64,000 bases of DNA from a virus. The notes beneath the pieces are model-generated. The model was given only the letters and a program-made list of their open reading frames with translations. It was not told the DNA's origin and did not search any database. A program made the position numbers and the translations under genes. The stretch covers positions 17,383-81,382 of the IMG/VR virus record IMGVR_UViG_3300033153_003354, one strand, 5' to 3'. Position 1 is the first letter of the stretch, and every line of letters starts with the position of its first letter. Below, in pieces: positions 26,398 through 34,857 of this stretch.

Positions 26398-28008
26398 TTA
26401 TGTTACGGTAAATTTACCGTCTTCTTTTGTTTCTTCATCTTCTTTAACATCCTCGTTTAATGATTGTTCCATAAACAAATCATTTTGTCCAGCTGTTAGG
26501 ATATTAATGAATGATGGTTTGTCTTCGTCACTCATAGACAACAAGAGCTTTTTTGTGTCCTCTGCTTTTGTTGGTGGTATTACACCATTATTTAATAGAG
26601 ATTCAACTACCTCATCTACTTCTTTTGTAGATAGTGCGTTCTCAAGCTCCTTTATTCTACTATCCTTTTCCGACAAAGATGTAGTTACATCATTGAGTTT
26701 TGATTCAAATTCCTTTCTCAATAATTCAACTGCATCTGGCGTTTCAGATAGTTTTTCTTCTTTTGTCACATCAGGTGTTTCCTGAACATCTTCTTCCTTT
26801 GAGACTTCTTCGGACATTTCTTCCTCCCGTTCTTCGGGTTTTTTAACATCTTCTGGTTCACCTTTGGTGACGTTAAGTGTTGATTCTAAAGTTGCAATGA
26901 AAGAATCTGGTTTGCCTTCGGTTTTAGCTACCTCGATTGCTTGTTTTATGCAATCGGTTGAAGACAACTTTGCTTCTTCCTCCTTTTTTTCTTCTACTGA
27001 TTCCTTTGTTTCCTCTGGAGTTTCATCAGTTTCAGAAAGTTGTTCTTTAGTTTCTTGCTCATCGTCCTCCGGTGTTACCTTTGTTTCAGTTTCAGAAAGT
27101 TTTTCTTCCTTAACTTCTTCAACAATCTCTTCCGAAGTCTCTTCCTTTTTCTTTTCATCGGACATTTCCCGATCTCCTTTGTTTTCGCTCAACGTTCTTA
27201 TTATTCCACCATCAATATGACAAATTGTACATGCTGGTGAAGTTGTAAGACTAATTTCATCATATTCAAAATTAGATCCTACCCAAATCCCGTCTTGCTT
27301 TGTTGCTTGACATCTTACTGTCACTGAAAATCCTAAACTCTTATTTTTAAAGAATTCTGGATTTCCTGATTTTAATTCTTTTAATTTATTGACAAACCAT
27401 CCATCAAAAATAAGAACTGTTGCTCTTATTCCTAGAACAGTATCGTCCCATCTAACATTTGATAAGAATCCCTTGACTTTGTCTTTGGATCCATCTTCAT
27501 GTTCATATAAAGTGTGAATACGTAGCATTTTAGACATTGATTCCTTTAAGTCTTGCCAAGGATAGAATAACCCCTTCCATGTCCCTTCTGCCAAAGCGAT
27601 TCCAGTTAATTCTGCTACCTCGATACCATCCTGCTCTGTAATACTTATATCAACACTACCAAATGACAATTTATCATTTAATTCAAATGTTTCTTCTTCA
27701 TTGCTGTTTTTAGCAAATATTTCACATGGAGTGCATCCTTCATTAACATCATTATTTGACACCTCTTTTGCTGCTTCGAATTCAATTGGTCTAAATTCAT
27801 GATCCTTCAACCATTTTTTAGCTTGTTCTGGAGTAAATTTACTTGAGTCGAATCTAATTGTTTGAATTTCACTTATTTTCTTTCCACCTTTTGTGAATAT
27901 TCCAAAGATAACATCTATACCAGAACCAAATTTATCATTAACTCTTCTAAATTCATCGTATTTAGATGGGCTGTTGATTCTTGCTGCGTGTTCTCCTTTC
28001 AATGGCAT
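26398..28008 (-). CDS. Prohead protease fused to scaffold
   Basis: 536 residues. The first ~80 residues (EHAARINSPSKYDEFRRV) match a domain common in front of phage head genes. Residues about 130-270 form the maturation protease: candidate catalytic His in HTLYEHED and Ser in KSLGFSVT. From about 282 on the protein is acidic and helical (long Glu/Lys runs), the scaffold. The protease would cleave the scaffold and capsid arm during maturation. Two internal start sites may give scaffold alone. The start codon overlaps the portal stop. Confidence 0.85.
   Translation of the reverse strand: MPLKGEHAARINSPSKYDEFRRVNDKFGSGIDVIFGIFTKGGKKISEIQTIRFDSSKFTPEQAKKWLKDHEFRPIEFEAAKEVSNNDVNEGCTPCEIFAKNSNEEETFELNDKLSFGSVDISITEQDGIEVAELTGIALAEGTWKGLFYPWQDLKESMSKMLRIHTLYEHEDGSKDKVKGFLSNVRWDDTVLGIRATVLIFDGWFVNKLKELKSGNPEFFKNKSLGFSVTVRCQATKQDGIWVGSNFEYDEISLTTSPACTICHIDGGIIRTLSENKGDREMSDEKKKEETSEEIVEEVKEEKLSETETKVTPEDDEQETKEQLSETDETPEETKESVEEKKEEEAKLSSTDCIKQAIEVAKTEGKPDSFIATLESTLNVTKGEPEDVKKPEEREEEMSEEVSKEEDVQETPDVTKEEKLSETPDAVELLRKEFESKLNDVTTSLSEKDSRIKELENALSTKEVDEVVESLLNNGVIPPTKAEDTKKLLLSMSDEDKPSFINILTAGQNDLFMEQSLNEDVKEDEETKEDGKFTVT
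27163..27182 (-). promoter_or_regulatory. Internal start with strong ribosome-binding site (scaffold alone)
   Basis: On the minus strand AAAGGAGAT lies 6 bases before an in-frame ATG (27165) that begins MSDEKKKEETSEE, exactly where the acidic scaffold region begins. This matches the lambda C/Nu3 design, where scaffold is made from a nested start. A similar GGAGGAAGAA-ATG occurs at 26817. Confidence 0.65.
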
Positions 28009-30056
28009 TATAATCCCGCCTCTATTGCTCTTTCAAATCCCTCTTGGGGGGATGTTTCTCCTTCTGTCCAATCCCATACCACATTTTCATCAATCACTGT
28101 AACTGCTATCCAATATGATCTACACTGAAAATGATTTGGTGGTGTTACTTCTTGAACCCTTGGTGAATTTAATGGTAATGTCATACCATCATGTTCAACA
28201 CAAAATGGTGTGGTTCTGGTATCTATGATTGCAGAATATTGTACACCCCTAACAAAATCTGAATTTTCATTATACATTCTTAATCTTGCTTCATTAAATG
28301 CAGCATTTATATTTGTTCTTGTTATTGCTCTAATTCCTTGTGGAGATGTTTTTCTAAATTCAACTCTTTCTGCTAATTGTGAACTTAATTCATCAACCGA
28401 TGTACCTTCTTCAATAGCAAGATTTATTATAATCATTGCATCTGCCGTCATTGTTATATTAAATTGATTAAGAATTAATGCTGCTCGTATTGAAGCCCAT
28501 TCCTCTTCTCCCTGCAAAGATAATTTTACATTTCCTTTTAATTGTGAAATTGCATTTGCTGCTAAAATAGTTCCAGCAATTTGAGTATCCAATAAACTAT
28601 CTTTAACATCATCCACCAAAGATTGTTTTGCTTTTGGTATGACTACTTTTTCATCATCCAATATTTTTTGAGCATTATCTTTGAGATATTTCTTTACAAA
28701 ATTAATATATTTTAAAAGGGGTTGCTTTAATTTATTTTCACCAGAATCCATGACAGATTCAACTTTTCTAACATCTTCGGGCCATTTTAAAGAAGTTAAT
28801 TTTGCAGACAAGCCACTATCTGGATTCCCTGTTACGTCCTCTTGTTCTGGTACATCTGCAATGACGGGTGGTTTATCATCAACATCTGTTATTGGACTAG
28901 TACCATCATTTTTCTTTTCTGGAATACCAAGTTCTTTTCTAATCCATTTTTCATCTGGACTTATTACTTGTCCATCAATAAGAACTTTAATAACATCTGC
29001 CATTTCTTTCTTTTCCCTGATAGTAAAATCTGGAAATACCAATTCTGGATATTTGTCTATTTTTCCATAATTTAAATCAACTAATAATCTAATAAGTTGT
29101 TGCATCATATCAGATGCCATTTTTTGAGCACGTTGAATTCTCCACATAAATATTTTCAAATGGGTTTCACCAAGTGCTCTTGCTCCAACATCTTCCTGAC
29201 CCAGAAGTAAAGTAGGAACTAACAATCCTCTCATAATCATTGTATCGTGATAACCAACAGCACGTGAAAAATTTTCACCTTCTGATACTGCATCGATCTT
29301 TTTAACGTCGTCACCTTTTAAAACTGAAAGATTTGTTTTTGTTCTAACACTATCTAACGCAGAATTCATTGATGCTAAATCATTTTTCTTACGAACAAAA
29401 CCAATGAGTAATGGTGTTCCATACCTTTCAAGTGCAATGTTCCAAAATTTAGTAACAACATCTTTGATGAACCAGTGTTTGTACACTGATTGTAATTGAC
29501 TTCTGCCAAGTGAAATTAATAATTTATCTGGATTTAATGGAACAGCACCAGAAAGATCTTGTTTAACTGATGTTACATTTCCAAATTTATCCCGTTTAAT
29601 ACCAGTTTCTATTGTTTCTGGATTAATAACTTTAAGTTTATCTAAATGAACTTGTTTATCTTCTTTGGAATAGGATAATACTGGTTCTGATACAGCCAAA
29701 CCATAAGATATTCTATTATCCATTATTTCTTCAAGAACTTCTTCTAATCCAGATACCATATAATTAGAACACGAATTAACATTTTCAAATTCACCTTCCA
29801 AATATTCTACAATCTCTGATCCACGTTTATCGTTACCAGTATAATAAATCTTATACCCTTTTGATAATGAAGCTAAAACAATTACTTGAACAGCTGCTTT
29901 AACTTGAGCGTCTTCATATCTCATTTCAGTATAAGAAGCAAAGGTTATATCGTCATCGATTGAACCAATATTATTTACTCCCCAATAATCATTATACACA
30001 AATGATTGTTCTTCGTAGTAACTACGATCAACATTTGGTCTTTCATCTTTTAGCAT
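28008..30056 (-). CDS. Portal protein fused to MuF-type minor head protein
   Basis: 682 residues. Residues about 1-400 are the portal (Mu gp29/DUF935-like; ERYGTPLLIGFVRKK and LLGQEDVGARALGETH), the dodecameric ring through which DNA passes. The C-terminal ~170 residues carry the phage Mu gpF/SPP1 gp7 domain (RTNINAAFNEARLR, then FCVEHDGMTLPLNSPRVQ and PPNHFQCRS). The two functions are usually separate genes, so this is a fusion. The gene follows a double promoter at 30078-30130. Confidence 0.88.
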   Translation of the reverse strand: MLKDERPNVDRSYYEEQSFVYNDYWGVNNIGSIDDDITFASYTEMRYEDAQVKAAVQVIVLASLSKGYKIYYTGNDKRGSEIVEYLEGEFENVNSCSNYMVSGLEEVLEEIMDNRISYGLAVSEPVLSYSKEDKQVHLDKLKVINPETIETGIKRDKFGNVTSVKQDLSGAVPLNPDKLLISLGRSQLQSVYKHWFIKDVVTKFWNIALERYGTPLLIGFVRKKNDLASMNSALDSVRTKTNLSVLKGDDVKKIDAVSEGENFSRAVGYHDTMIMRGLLVPTLLLGQEDVGARALGETHLKIFMWRIQRAQKMASDMMQQLIRLLVDLNYGKIDKYPELVFPDFTIREKKEMADVIKVLIDGQVISPDEKWIRKELGIPEKKNDGTSPITDVDDKPPVIADVPEQEDVTGNPDSGLSAKLTSLKWPEDVRKVESVMDSGENKLKQPLLKYINFVKKYLKDNAQKILDDEKVVIPKAKQSLVDDVKDSLLDTQIAGTILAANAISQLKGNVKLSLQGEEEWASIRAALILNQFNITMTADAMIIINLAIEEGTSVDELSSQLAERVEFRKTSPQGIRAITRTNINAAFNEARLRMYNENSDFVRGVQYSAIIDTRTTPFCVEHDGMTLPLNSPRVQEVTPPNHFQCRSYWIAVTVIDENVVWDWTEGETSPQEGFERAIEAGL

Positions 30057-30077
30057 AGATAAATTAAAAATTCAATT

Positions 30078-30130
30078 TCATACTATATAAAGGTTTGGGA
30101 AAGGTTTATATCCTACTATATAAAGGTTTT
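30078..30130 (-). promoter_or_regulatory. Tandem TATA promoters of the head-tail operon
   Basis: On the minus strand the element AACCTTTATATAGTA occurs twice, at about 30113-30127 and 30082-30096, with no gene between terminase and portal. Each is a typical archaeal TATA box with upstream purine-rich element. They should drive the portal and all structural genes to the left. Confidence 0.7.
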
Positions 30131-30132
30131 GG

Positions 30133-31713
30133 TTAACCCTTTCTGAAAAATTTATCTATTTTACTGGAAACACCATTTCTTATTCCCGGCAACATTGCAG
30201 AGATTAAATTAGATCCGGCTGTTCCTGCACTCATGTCTGTACCCAAAGCAAATTCTGAAGATGAATCATTCCACAAGTTATGACCATGAACCATTAAAAT
30301 AACAGCGTTTACAATATCATCTCTATATCCTTTTTCATGTTTATACCTAAATCTTCCAGAAGGGAGTTTTTTCTTTGTGAATTTCTCAAATTGATTGGTT
30401 TGTTCTTCATCCATCATTAAATTAATCCCTGGTTGTGGTTGTTGCTCTGCCAAAATTGTAAATTCATCTACCATCATTGCTTTTAATTCATTATTATATG
30501 TTATTGGTTCCAAATAATCTATTTTTTCATCTAACAAATCATAAACTGGAGTACCAACACCAGTATAATCAACACATGCAACAACAGGATTATACATATT
30601 CAAATCTTCTTCGATCTCATCAATTATCCTTGCATAAGATTTATCACCTATTCTATTTAAATATATTTGATTTAATGAAAATTTATCATTTGGTAACTTT
30701 ACTTTTTTACCAATTGATACAACTGTTTCTGCTGGTGATTTACCTATATCAATTCCAGCATAATATTCTTGACCATCTATATATGGTTCTTCACAATTGA
30801 TTGTAGTAAGTTCTTTTAATAATAAATATCTCCAAACATTACCAACATCAAAATTCCATTTAAGTAAAAATTCCTGATCAAAAGATGCTTTTGGCGTGGT
30901 TGCTTTCATCGTGTTAACATAATTTAAATTTGTAAGAGGACTTTCTAAATATGTTTGTGTAACAACTCTCATGTCTGTTTTTCCTGCTCGTTCTGCTTTT
31001 TGATATTCGATAAATGTATCATGAAAATGATTTTTCCCAGCGGGTGTTCCTGTTTCAAAAACACGTGCATTAGTAGTTGAACCAGACGGTTTTATATCTT
31101 CATGATATACCCTATCTGATATATCCTGGGATTCGTCCAGTCTTATTTTTGTTGGTGAAAATCCCCTAACATGTGATTGATCTGAAGCAGAAAGAACTGT
31201 AATTTTATTTCCATTTCTAAACTGAACCAATTCTTTAGTGAATTCTTCTGTAAATCCCATTAATATATTGTTCCCCTTTATAAACTTTCTAATATGCCCA
31301 AAGATGATGTCTGCTTGTTTTTTTATTGGAGCATATATGATGGTTTCTTCTGTATCATCTTCGGCATAAATATCTTCATGTATTTCATCTACAGCAACAA
31401 TAAATGATTTTCCGCCTTGTCTATTAAATAAAAACAAACCAAACTGACAATTTCTAGTAACATTTACAACATCCATTTGTTTTGGTGTTATTTCTACTGG
31501 TTTATTTCTTACAGTTAATAAATTTCTAGCAAAAACATCAATATAATTTTCCATACTATCTAAAAATATTTGAAAATCATCTTTGGTTATAGAGTGTTTT
31601 GTATTTGGTATATGACTTCCTTTAACATCTCTAACATCAAAGTAATCAGCAAATTCCTCATCTTTACTAGCTTCTGCCACCGCACGTGGAACATCGTTGG
31701 TTCTAAAACTCAT
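30133..31713 (-). CDS. Terminase large subunit
   Basis: 526 residues. ATPase part: Walker A variant NRQGGKS at about 97-103, Walker B IRLDE at about 190-194, coupling motif ETGTPAGKNHF. The nuclease part (RNase H fold) begins AGIDIGKSPAETV with aspartates continuing in CVDYTGVGTP and the terminal DDIVNA. The enzyme packages DNA into proheads through the portal. The start codon overlaps the upstream small gene by 4 bases. Confidence 0.95.
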   Translation of the reverse strand: MSFRTNDVPRAVAEASKDEEFADYFDVRDVKGSHIPNTKHSITKDDFQIFLDSMENYIDVFARNLLTVRNKPVEITPKQMDVVNVTRNCQFGLFLFNRQGGKSFIVAVDEIHEDIYAEDDTEETIIYAPIKKQADIIFGHIRKFIKGNNILMGFTEEFTKELVQFRNGNKITVLSASDQSHVRGFSPTKIRLDESQDISDRVYHEDIKPSGSTTNARVFETGTPAGKNHFHDTFIEYQKAERAGKTDMRVVTQTYLESPLTNLNYVNTMKATTPKASFDQEFLLKWNFDVGNVWRYLLLKELTTINCEEPYIDGQEYYAGIDIGKSPAETVVSIGKKVKLPNDKFSLNQIYLNRIGDKSYARIIDEIEEDLNMYNPVVACVDYTGVGTPVYDLLDEKIDYLEPITYNNELKAMMVDEFTILAEQQPQPGINLMMDEEQTNQFEKFTKKKLPSGRFRYKHEKGYRDDIVNAVILMVHGHNLWNDSSSEFALGTDMSAGTAGSNLISAMLPGIRNGVSSKIDKFFRKG

Positions 31714-31937
31714 ATTAGACCAAATTTAAATGCTAATCCAACACCAATAGATATTGCAACTATTACACCAGTTACAATAGCAACTATTTTTTTGTTTTTA
31801 GTTGTCAATGTAATTTCTGGTTCTGGATCATCATCAAGATTTATTTTAAATCCAACTTCATCTTCTGTACTTATAACTTCTATTGATGGATCAATTCCAA
31901 TATCTTTCAATTCTTCTGATATAGTTTTATCTGTCAT
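31710..31937 (-). CDS. Small membrane protein, 75 aa
   Basis: Acidic N-terminal 50 residues followed by one membrane span near the C-terminus (IVAIVTGVIVAISIGVGLAF). It is between the terminase subunits, overlapping the large subunit gene by 4 bases. Function is unknown; single-span tail-anchored proteins in this place are not standard. Confidence 0.65.
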   Translation of the reverse strand: MTDKTISEELKDIGIDPSIEVISTEDEVGFKINLDDDPEPEITLTTKNKKIVAIVTGVIVAISIGVGLAFKFGLI

Positions 31938-31945
31938 TTTATCAC

Positions 31946-32077
31946 CTATGTTATCTCACAGCTTGGATTCCATTGTTCCTTTTTTCTTTTCTTATGTCCT
32001 TGACTTATCATTTCACCTTTAGTTTGTTGGACATAATCACTTAAAGAAATTGTTCTATTTTCCTTTTTCTTTGTCAT
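31946..32077 (-). CDS. Small basic protein, 43 aa
   Basis: Begins MTKKKENRTISLSDYVQQTK after GGTGATGGAA, within the end of the small terminase gene (23 bases overlap). The basic C-terminus (GHKKRKKEQW) suggests nucleic acid contact. Short and overlapping, so coding is likely but not certain. Confidence 0.4.
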   Translation of the reverse strand: MTKKKENRTISLSDYVQQTKGEMISQGHKKRKKEQWNPSCEIT

Positions 32078-32465
32078 TTCCATCACCCCGAACATTAAAA
32101 TATTGTGACATTGCTGTTGCCATTAATTCTTTGAAATCTTTTGATGGGTCGATCTCAACTCTGCTTTTATCTCCTCTAATGGAACGGATTGATACTTGCA
32201 TTTGTTCTTGAACTCCTGCTAAATGTGATCTTTCTTTTGATAGATGTTTTAATGTAGCTGTTCCTTCAGTATCATTTGCTACCATACGTTCCAATCTATC
32301 TATTATAATTTCGCTGCGTGCTATTTGAGTAATATACCAATCATGTAATACTGAATCATATTCTCCATAAAGTTCAATGAATTTGTTTTTTAGTTCATTA
32401 ATTCTATTAATATATCGTGATTGTTCATCTGGATCATCAAAAAAATCATCATCCGTGTTGACCAT
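32055..32465 (-). CDS. Putative terminase small subunit
   Basis: 136 residues from the ATG at 32465. An upstream in-frame ATG at 32495 exists, but the TATA box at 32496-32505 would place the transcript start near 32475, downstream of it. The protein is largely helical with an acidic start (DDDFFDDPDEQSRY), long central helices (ARSEIIIDRLERMV) and a charged C-terminus, typical of small terminase subunits that recognise the packaging site. Assignment rests on its place, first in the packaging operon. Confidence 0.6.
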   Translation of the reverse strand: MVNTDDDFFDDPDEQSRYINRINELKNKFIELYGEYDSVLHDWYITQIARSEIIIDRLERMVANDTEGTATLKHLSKERSHLAGVQEQMQVSIRSIRGDKSRVEIDPSKDFKELMATAMSQYFNVRGDGNDKEKGK

Positions 32466-32495
32466 TTTTATCAGTGAAACAGTATTATAACTCAT

Positions 32496-32554
32496 ACTAT
32501 ATAAACTTTTTGGTTAAAATGGGATAAAGTTTTAATACTTGTTATATATTACCA
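32496..32554. promoter_or_regulatory. Divergent promoter region
   Basis: A 59-base gap between the leftward packaging operon and the rightward genes. Minus-strand TATA: AAGTTTATATAGT at about 32496-32508. Plus-strand TATA: AAAGTTTTAATACT at about 32526-32539, 25 bases before ATG 32555, so that transcript would be leaderless. Confidence 0.65.
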
Positions 32555-33178
32555 ATGTTAATGATTGGAAATACCATTCTTAAACTAACAGATTCAGAAT
32601 TCTTGGAAAAACTAGAAAAGATAATACAACTTCTTGGTAATGATAACAAACTAGAATTTATTTGGCTAACTTCATCAAATAAAGAAATCAGTACTGATTT
32701 CCCATTAATTGTTTTTGAAGAAAAAGATTCTGGTGATATGAAAACAATGAAATATACAGAATTTTCAACATGGCAAAGTGCTAGACATGAAAAGAAAATT
32801 AGAGTAAAACTTAAAAACACAAGATCAGAATATAGTACATTAAAACCATCTTCGGTCAAATTAAAAATTATATCAACAAAGTTAAAATCATCAATTTCTA
32901 AACCAAAGATGAATAAATATGTTTGTAAAAAATGTCAATCTATACGAACATATTATAAAGAACAAGAAGGATTATATAGGGTTTTGAAACCAGAAGATGA
33001 TGTTGTTAAAGGTATTATACCCAAACGATGCCATTCATGTTTAGATTGGTTATTTAGAGGATCACAAATGACTGAAGGAACATGTCCCTTACCTAGAATA
33101 CTTGAACGATATACACCACAATTAATGTTTGAATACGAAAAAGACATTGAAGAAAATGAAATGTCCGATTTTTTCTAG
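32555..33178 (+). CDS. Zinc-binding protein with C-terminal PIP-like tail, 207 aa
   Basis: N-terminal 110 residues are alpha/beta with no match known to me. Around residues 128-170 are two cysteine pairs, CKKC and CHSC, forming a zinc knuckle. The protein ends ENEMSDFF, which fits the PCNA-interacting pattern (hydrophobic residue at position 4, FF at 7-8). It may be a DNA-binding protein recruited to the replication fork or a sliding-clamp-dependent late regulator. Promoter position supports the start at 32555. Confidence 0.7.
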   Translation: MLMIGNTILKLTDSEFLEKLEKIIQLLGNDNKLEFIWLTSSNKEISTDFPLIVFEEKDSGDMKTMKYTEFSTWQSARHEKKIRVKLKNTRSEYSTLKPSSVKLKIISTKLKSSISKPKMNKYVCKKCQSIRTYYKEQEGLYRVLKPEDDVVKGIIPKRCHSCLDWLFRGSQMTEGTCPLPRILERYTPQLMFEYEKDIEENEMSDFF

Positions 33179-33198
33179 TTCCACCACTAATTAGGAAA

Positions 33199-33212
33199 GG
33201 TTTATATAGTTT
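33199..33212 (+). promoter_or_regulatory. TATA promoter for abrB-tnpB pair
   Basis: GGTTTATATAG lies about 28 bases before ATG 33231 and is preceded by a purine-rich BRE (AGGAAA). The geometry predicts a leaderless transcript. Confidence 0.75.
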
Positions 33213-33230
33213 GAAGTATATACAACATTT

Positions 33231-33368
33231 ATGGTATCATATATCAAAAGAGCAAGAAAAATAGGAGGATCCTTGGTTGTAACAATACCAATGGAAATAG
33301 CAGAAATATTAGAAATAAAAGATCGTGACTTTGTTAAAGTTGTATTGGAAAAGGTAAATGAAAAATGA
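33231..33368 (+). CDS. AbrB/SpoVT-type DNA-binding protein, 45 aa
   Basis: The pattern IGGSLVVTIPMEIAEIL then DFVKVVLEKV is a swapped-hairpin AbrB domain, the fold of many antitoxins and archaeal regulators. It is leaderless, starting about 28 bases after a strong TATA box, and its stop overlaps the tnpB start (ATGA). The tight coupling suggests that it controls tnpB or the shared promoter. Confidence 0.8.
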   Translation: MVSYIKRARKIGGSLVVTIPMEIAEILEIKDRDFVKVVLEKVNEK

Positions 33369-34375
33369 TATTGACATTCAAGATTAGACATAACCGAGAT
33401 TTCACTGATGAATTGGTAAAAGCCAAAAAGATAGCAGAATTTGGAATAAAAACAAAGGCTTTATCTTCTGCTGCTGTTAAACATATTGGGTTAAAATCTG
33501 CAATAGCATGTCAAATTTTACGTAAATATTCTAAAAATAAAAAATGTAAATCTGCATCAAACGTATTATTAACAATCCCTGGACAAGTTATAAAACACGA
33601 TAAAGAAAAACAAACAATATGGATTGCTTGTTTAAAACTGAATTTGGATTATTATTTTCGTAATGATTTTGAAAAAATAAATCAAATTGAAATTAATGAT
33701 AAATATGCATTTGTATCAATAACAATACCAGATGAAAAACAAATAAAACCAGAGGGATATATTGGTGTAGATCTAAATACAACTGGTCATTCGGTTGTTA
33801 TTGGAAATCCAGAAACAGGAAAGGTTGTCAAGATGGGTAAAAATGCTCATCATATTCATAAAAAATATAGTAAGATAAGAAAAAATTTACAGAAAAAAGG
33901 CAAATTTGGGAGATTGAAAAAACACAAAAATAAAGAAAATAGAATAATTAAAGATATGAATCATAAGATGAGTAGAAAAATTGTCAATATGGCAAATGAA
34001 AATAATAATGGTATAAAATTGGAAGATTTAAAAGGAATAAAAAATAGAGTTAAATCATCAAAATCATTCAAATATTCTTTGAACAGTTGGTCATTTTATC
34101 AGTTACAGAAAATGATAGAATATAAAGCCAAGATGCTAGGAATACCAGTAATTTATATTGAACCACAATACACAAGTCAGTTGTGTTCAAGATGTGGTCT
34201 TATAGGTAACAGAAATGGTAAGAAATTTAAATGTCCAAGTTGTAACCATGTTGATAATGCCGATGTAAATGCTTCATTCAATATAGCACTACGTCCAGAA
34301 GGTATGTATCAATTCGATGCAGACAGAGATGTATCGGAAGGGTTTAATGGTAATCCTAAAGAGGAAATGGTATGA
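33365..34375 (+). CDS. tnpB: TnpB-family RNA-guided nuclease (IS200/IS605 OrfB)
   Basis: 336 residues. The split RuvC domain seems complete: first Asp in IGVDLNTTGHSVV, Glu in GIKLEDLKGI and last Asp in NADVNASFNIA. The zinc ribbon is CSRCGLIG and CPSCNH. There is no tnpA transposase beside it, so the element can't move on its own unless helped in trans. Related proteins use a guide RNA from the 3' end of the gene to cut DNA. It is coupled to an AbrB-like gene upstream. Confidence 0.93.
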   Translation: MILTFKIRHNRDFTDELVKAKKIAEFGIKTKALSSAAVKHIGLKSAIACQILRKYSKNKKCKSASNVLLTIPGQVIKHDKEKQTIWIACLKLNLDYYFRNDFEKINQIEINDKYAFVSITIPDEKQIKPEGYIGVDLNTTGHSVVIGNPETGKVVKMGKNAHHIHKKYSKIRKNLQKKGKFGRLKKHKNKENRIIKDMNHKMSRKIVNMANENNNGIKLEDLKGIKNRVKSSKSFKYSLNSWSFYQLQKMIEYKAKMLGIPVIYIEPQYTSQLCSRCGLIGNRNGKKFKCPSCNHVDNADVNASFNIALRPEGMYQFDADRDVSEGFNGNPKEEMV

Positions 34376-34393
34376 ATGATACTAACCTTAAAT

Positions 34394-34415
34394 ATTGATA
34401 AATTAATTTATCAAT
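34394..34415. repeat. Perfect 22-bp palindrome downstream of tnpB
   Basis: The half-site ATTGATAAATT is followed at once by its complement, giving a perfect AT-only-core palindrome 19 bases after the tnpB stop and 16 before the next gene. It could be a subterminal hairpin of the IS end, a terminator-like structure or an operator for the next gene. Confidence 0.7.
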
Positions 34416-34430
34416 GAACCATTTGTTTAC

Positions 34431-34769
34431 ATGAGACACCCAGAAATAATTTTTAAAATTTACGCAATCTGCGGAGATGATGTTTTTAATACGAATGATA
34501 TTTTATTAGATTTGAAGGATACTGGATATACAAGAACACCAACAAGTAAGGCTTTGGGTAGACACTTGAGGGGTTGTCCACTTTTTGAATTTAAAGGACA
34601 TATAAGATATGTAAAATCACACAGAACATATCAAATTTCAACATGGAAAAGAATCAACATTGATGAATTAAATGGAAAATATGATAAGGAAACAATAAAT
34701 GAATGGAAAAGGAAAATTGCAAAAACCCCCAAAGCGGGGTCTTCTTCTAAAAATAACACCAGAAGATAG
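34431..34769 (+). CDS. Putative winged-helix DNA-binding protein, 112 aa
   Basis: N-terminal helix-turn-helix pattern: DILLDLKDTGYTRTPTSKAL then GRHLRG, followed by a beta wing (FEFKGHIRYVKSHRTYQIS). The C-terminus is basic. Possibly a regulator; it follows a palindrome at 34394-34415 that could be its operator. Confidence 0.65.
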   Translation: MRHPEIIFKIYAICGDDVFNTNDILLDLKDTGYTRTPTSKALGRHLRGCPLFEFKGHIRYVKSHRTYQISTWKRINIDELNGKYDKETINEWKRKIAKTPKAGSSSKNNTRR

Positions 34770-34857
34770 AAAATTATTAGATGAAGGATATACAATAATG
34801 TTTGAATTTGCAAATGGAATGAATATAGGAATAAGGATAGAAGATGAACAATTTTGA
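34699..34857 (+). CDS. Small protein overlapping two genes, 52 aa
   Basis: ATG 34699 lies within the previous gene and the stop is inside the next. The product begins basic (MNGKGKLQKPPKRG) and continues with a strand-rich acidic end (EGYTIMFEFANGMNIGIRI). A GC-rich hairpin, ACCCC/GGGGT followed by CTTCTTCTT, lies at 34725-34748 inside the overlap. The protein-like composition supports coding, but the overlap lowers certainty. Confidence 0.45.
   Translation: MNGKGKLQKPPKRGLLLKITPEDRKLLDEGYTIMFEFANGMNIGIRIEDEQF

Noticed and set aside
32466-32495. Upstream start of the small terminase gene
   Set aside because: The TATA box lies at 32496-32505, so transcription should begin downstream of this ATG; the start at 32465 fits better.
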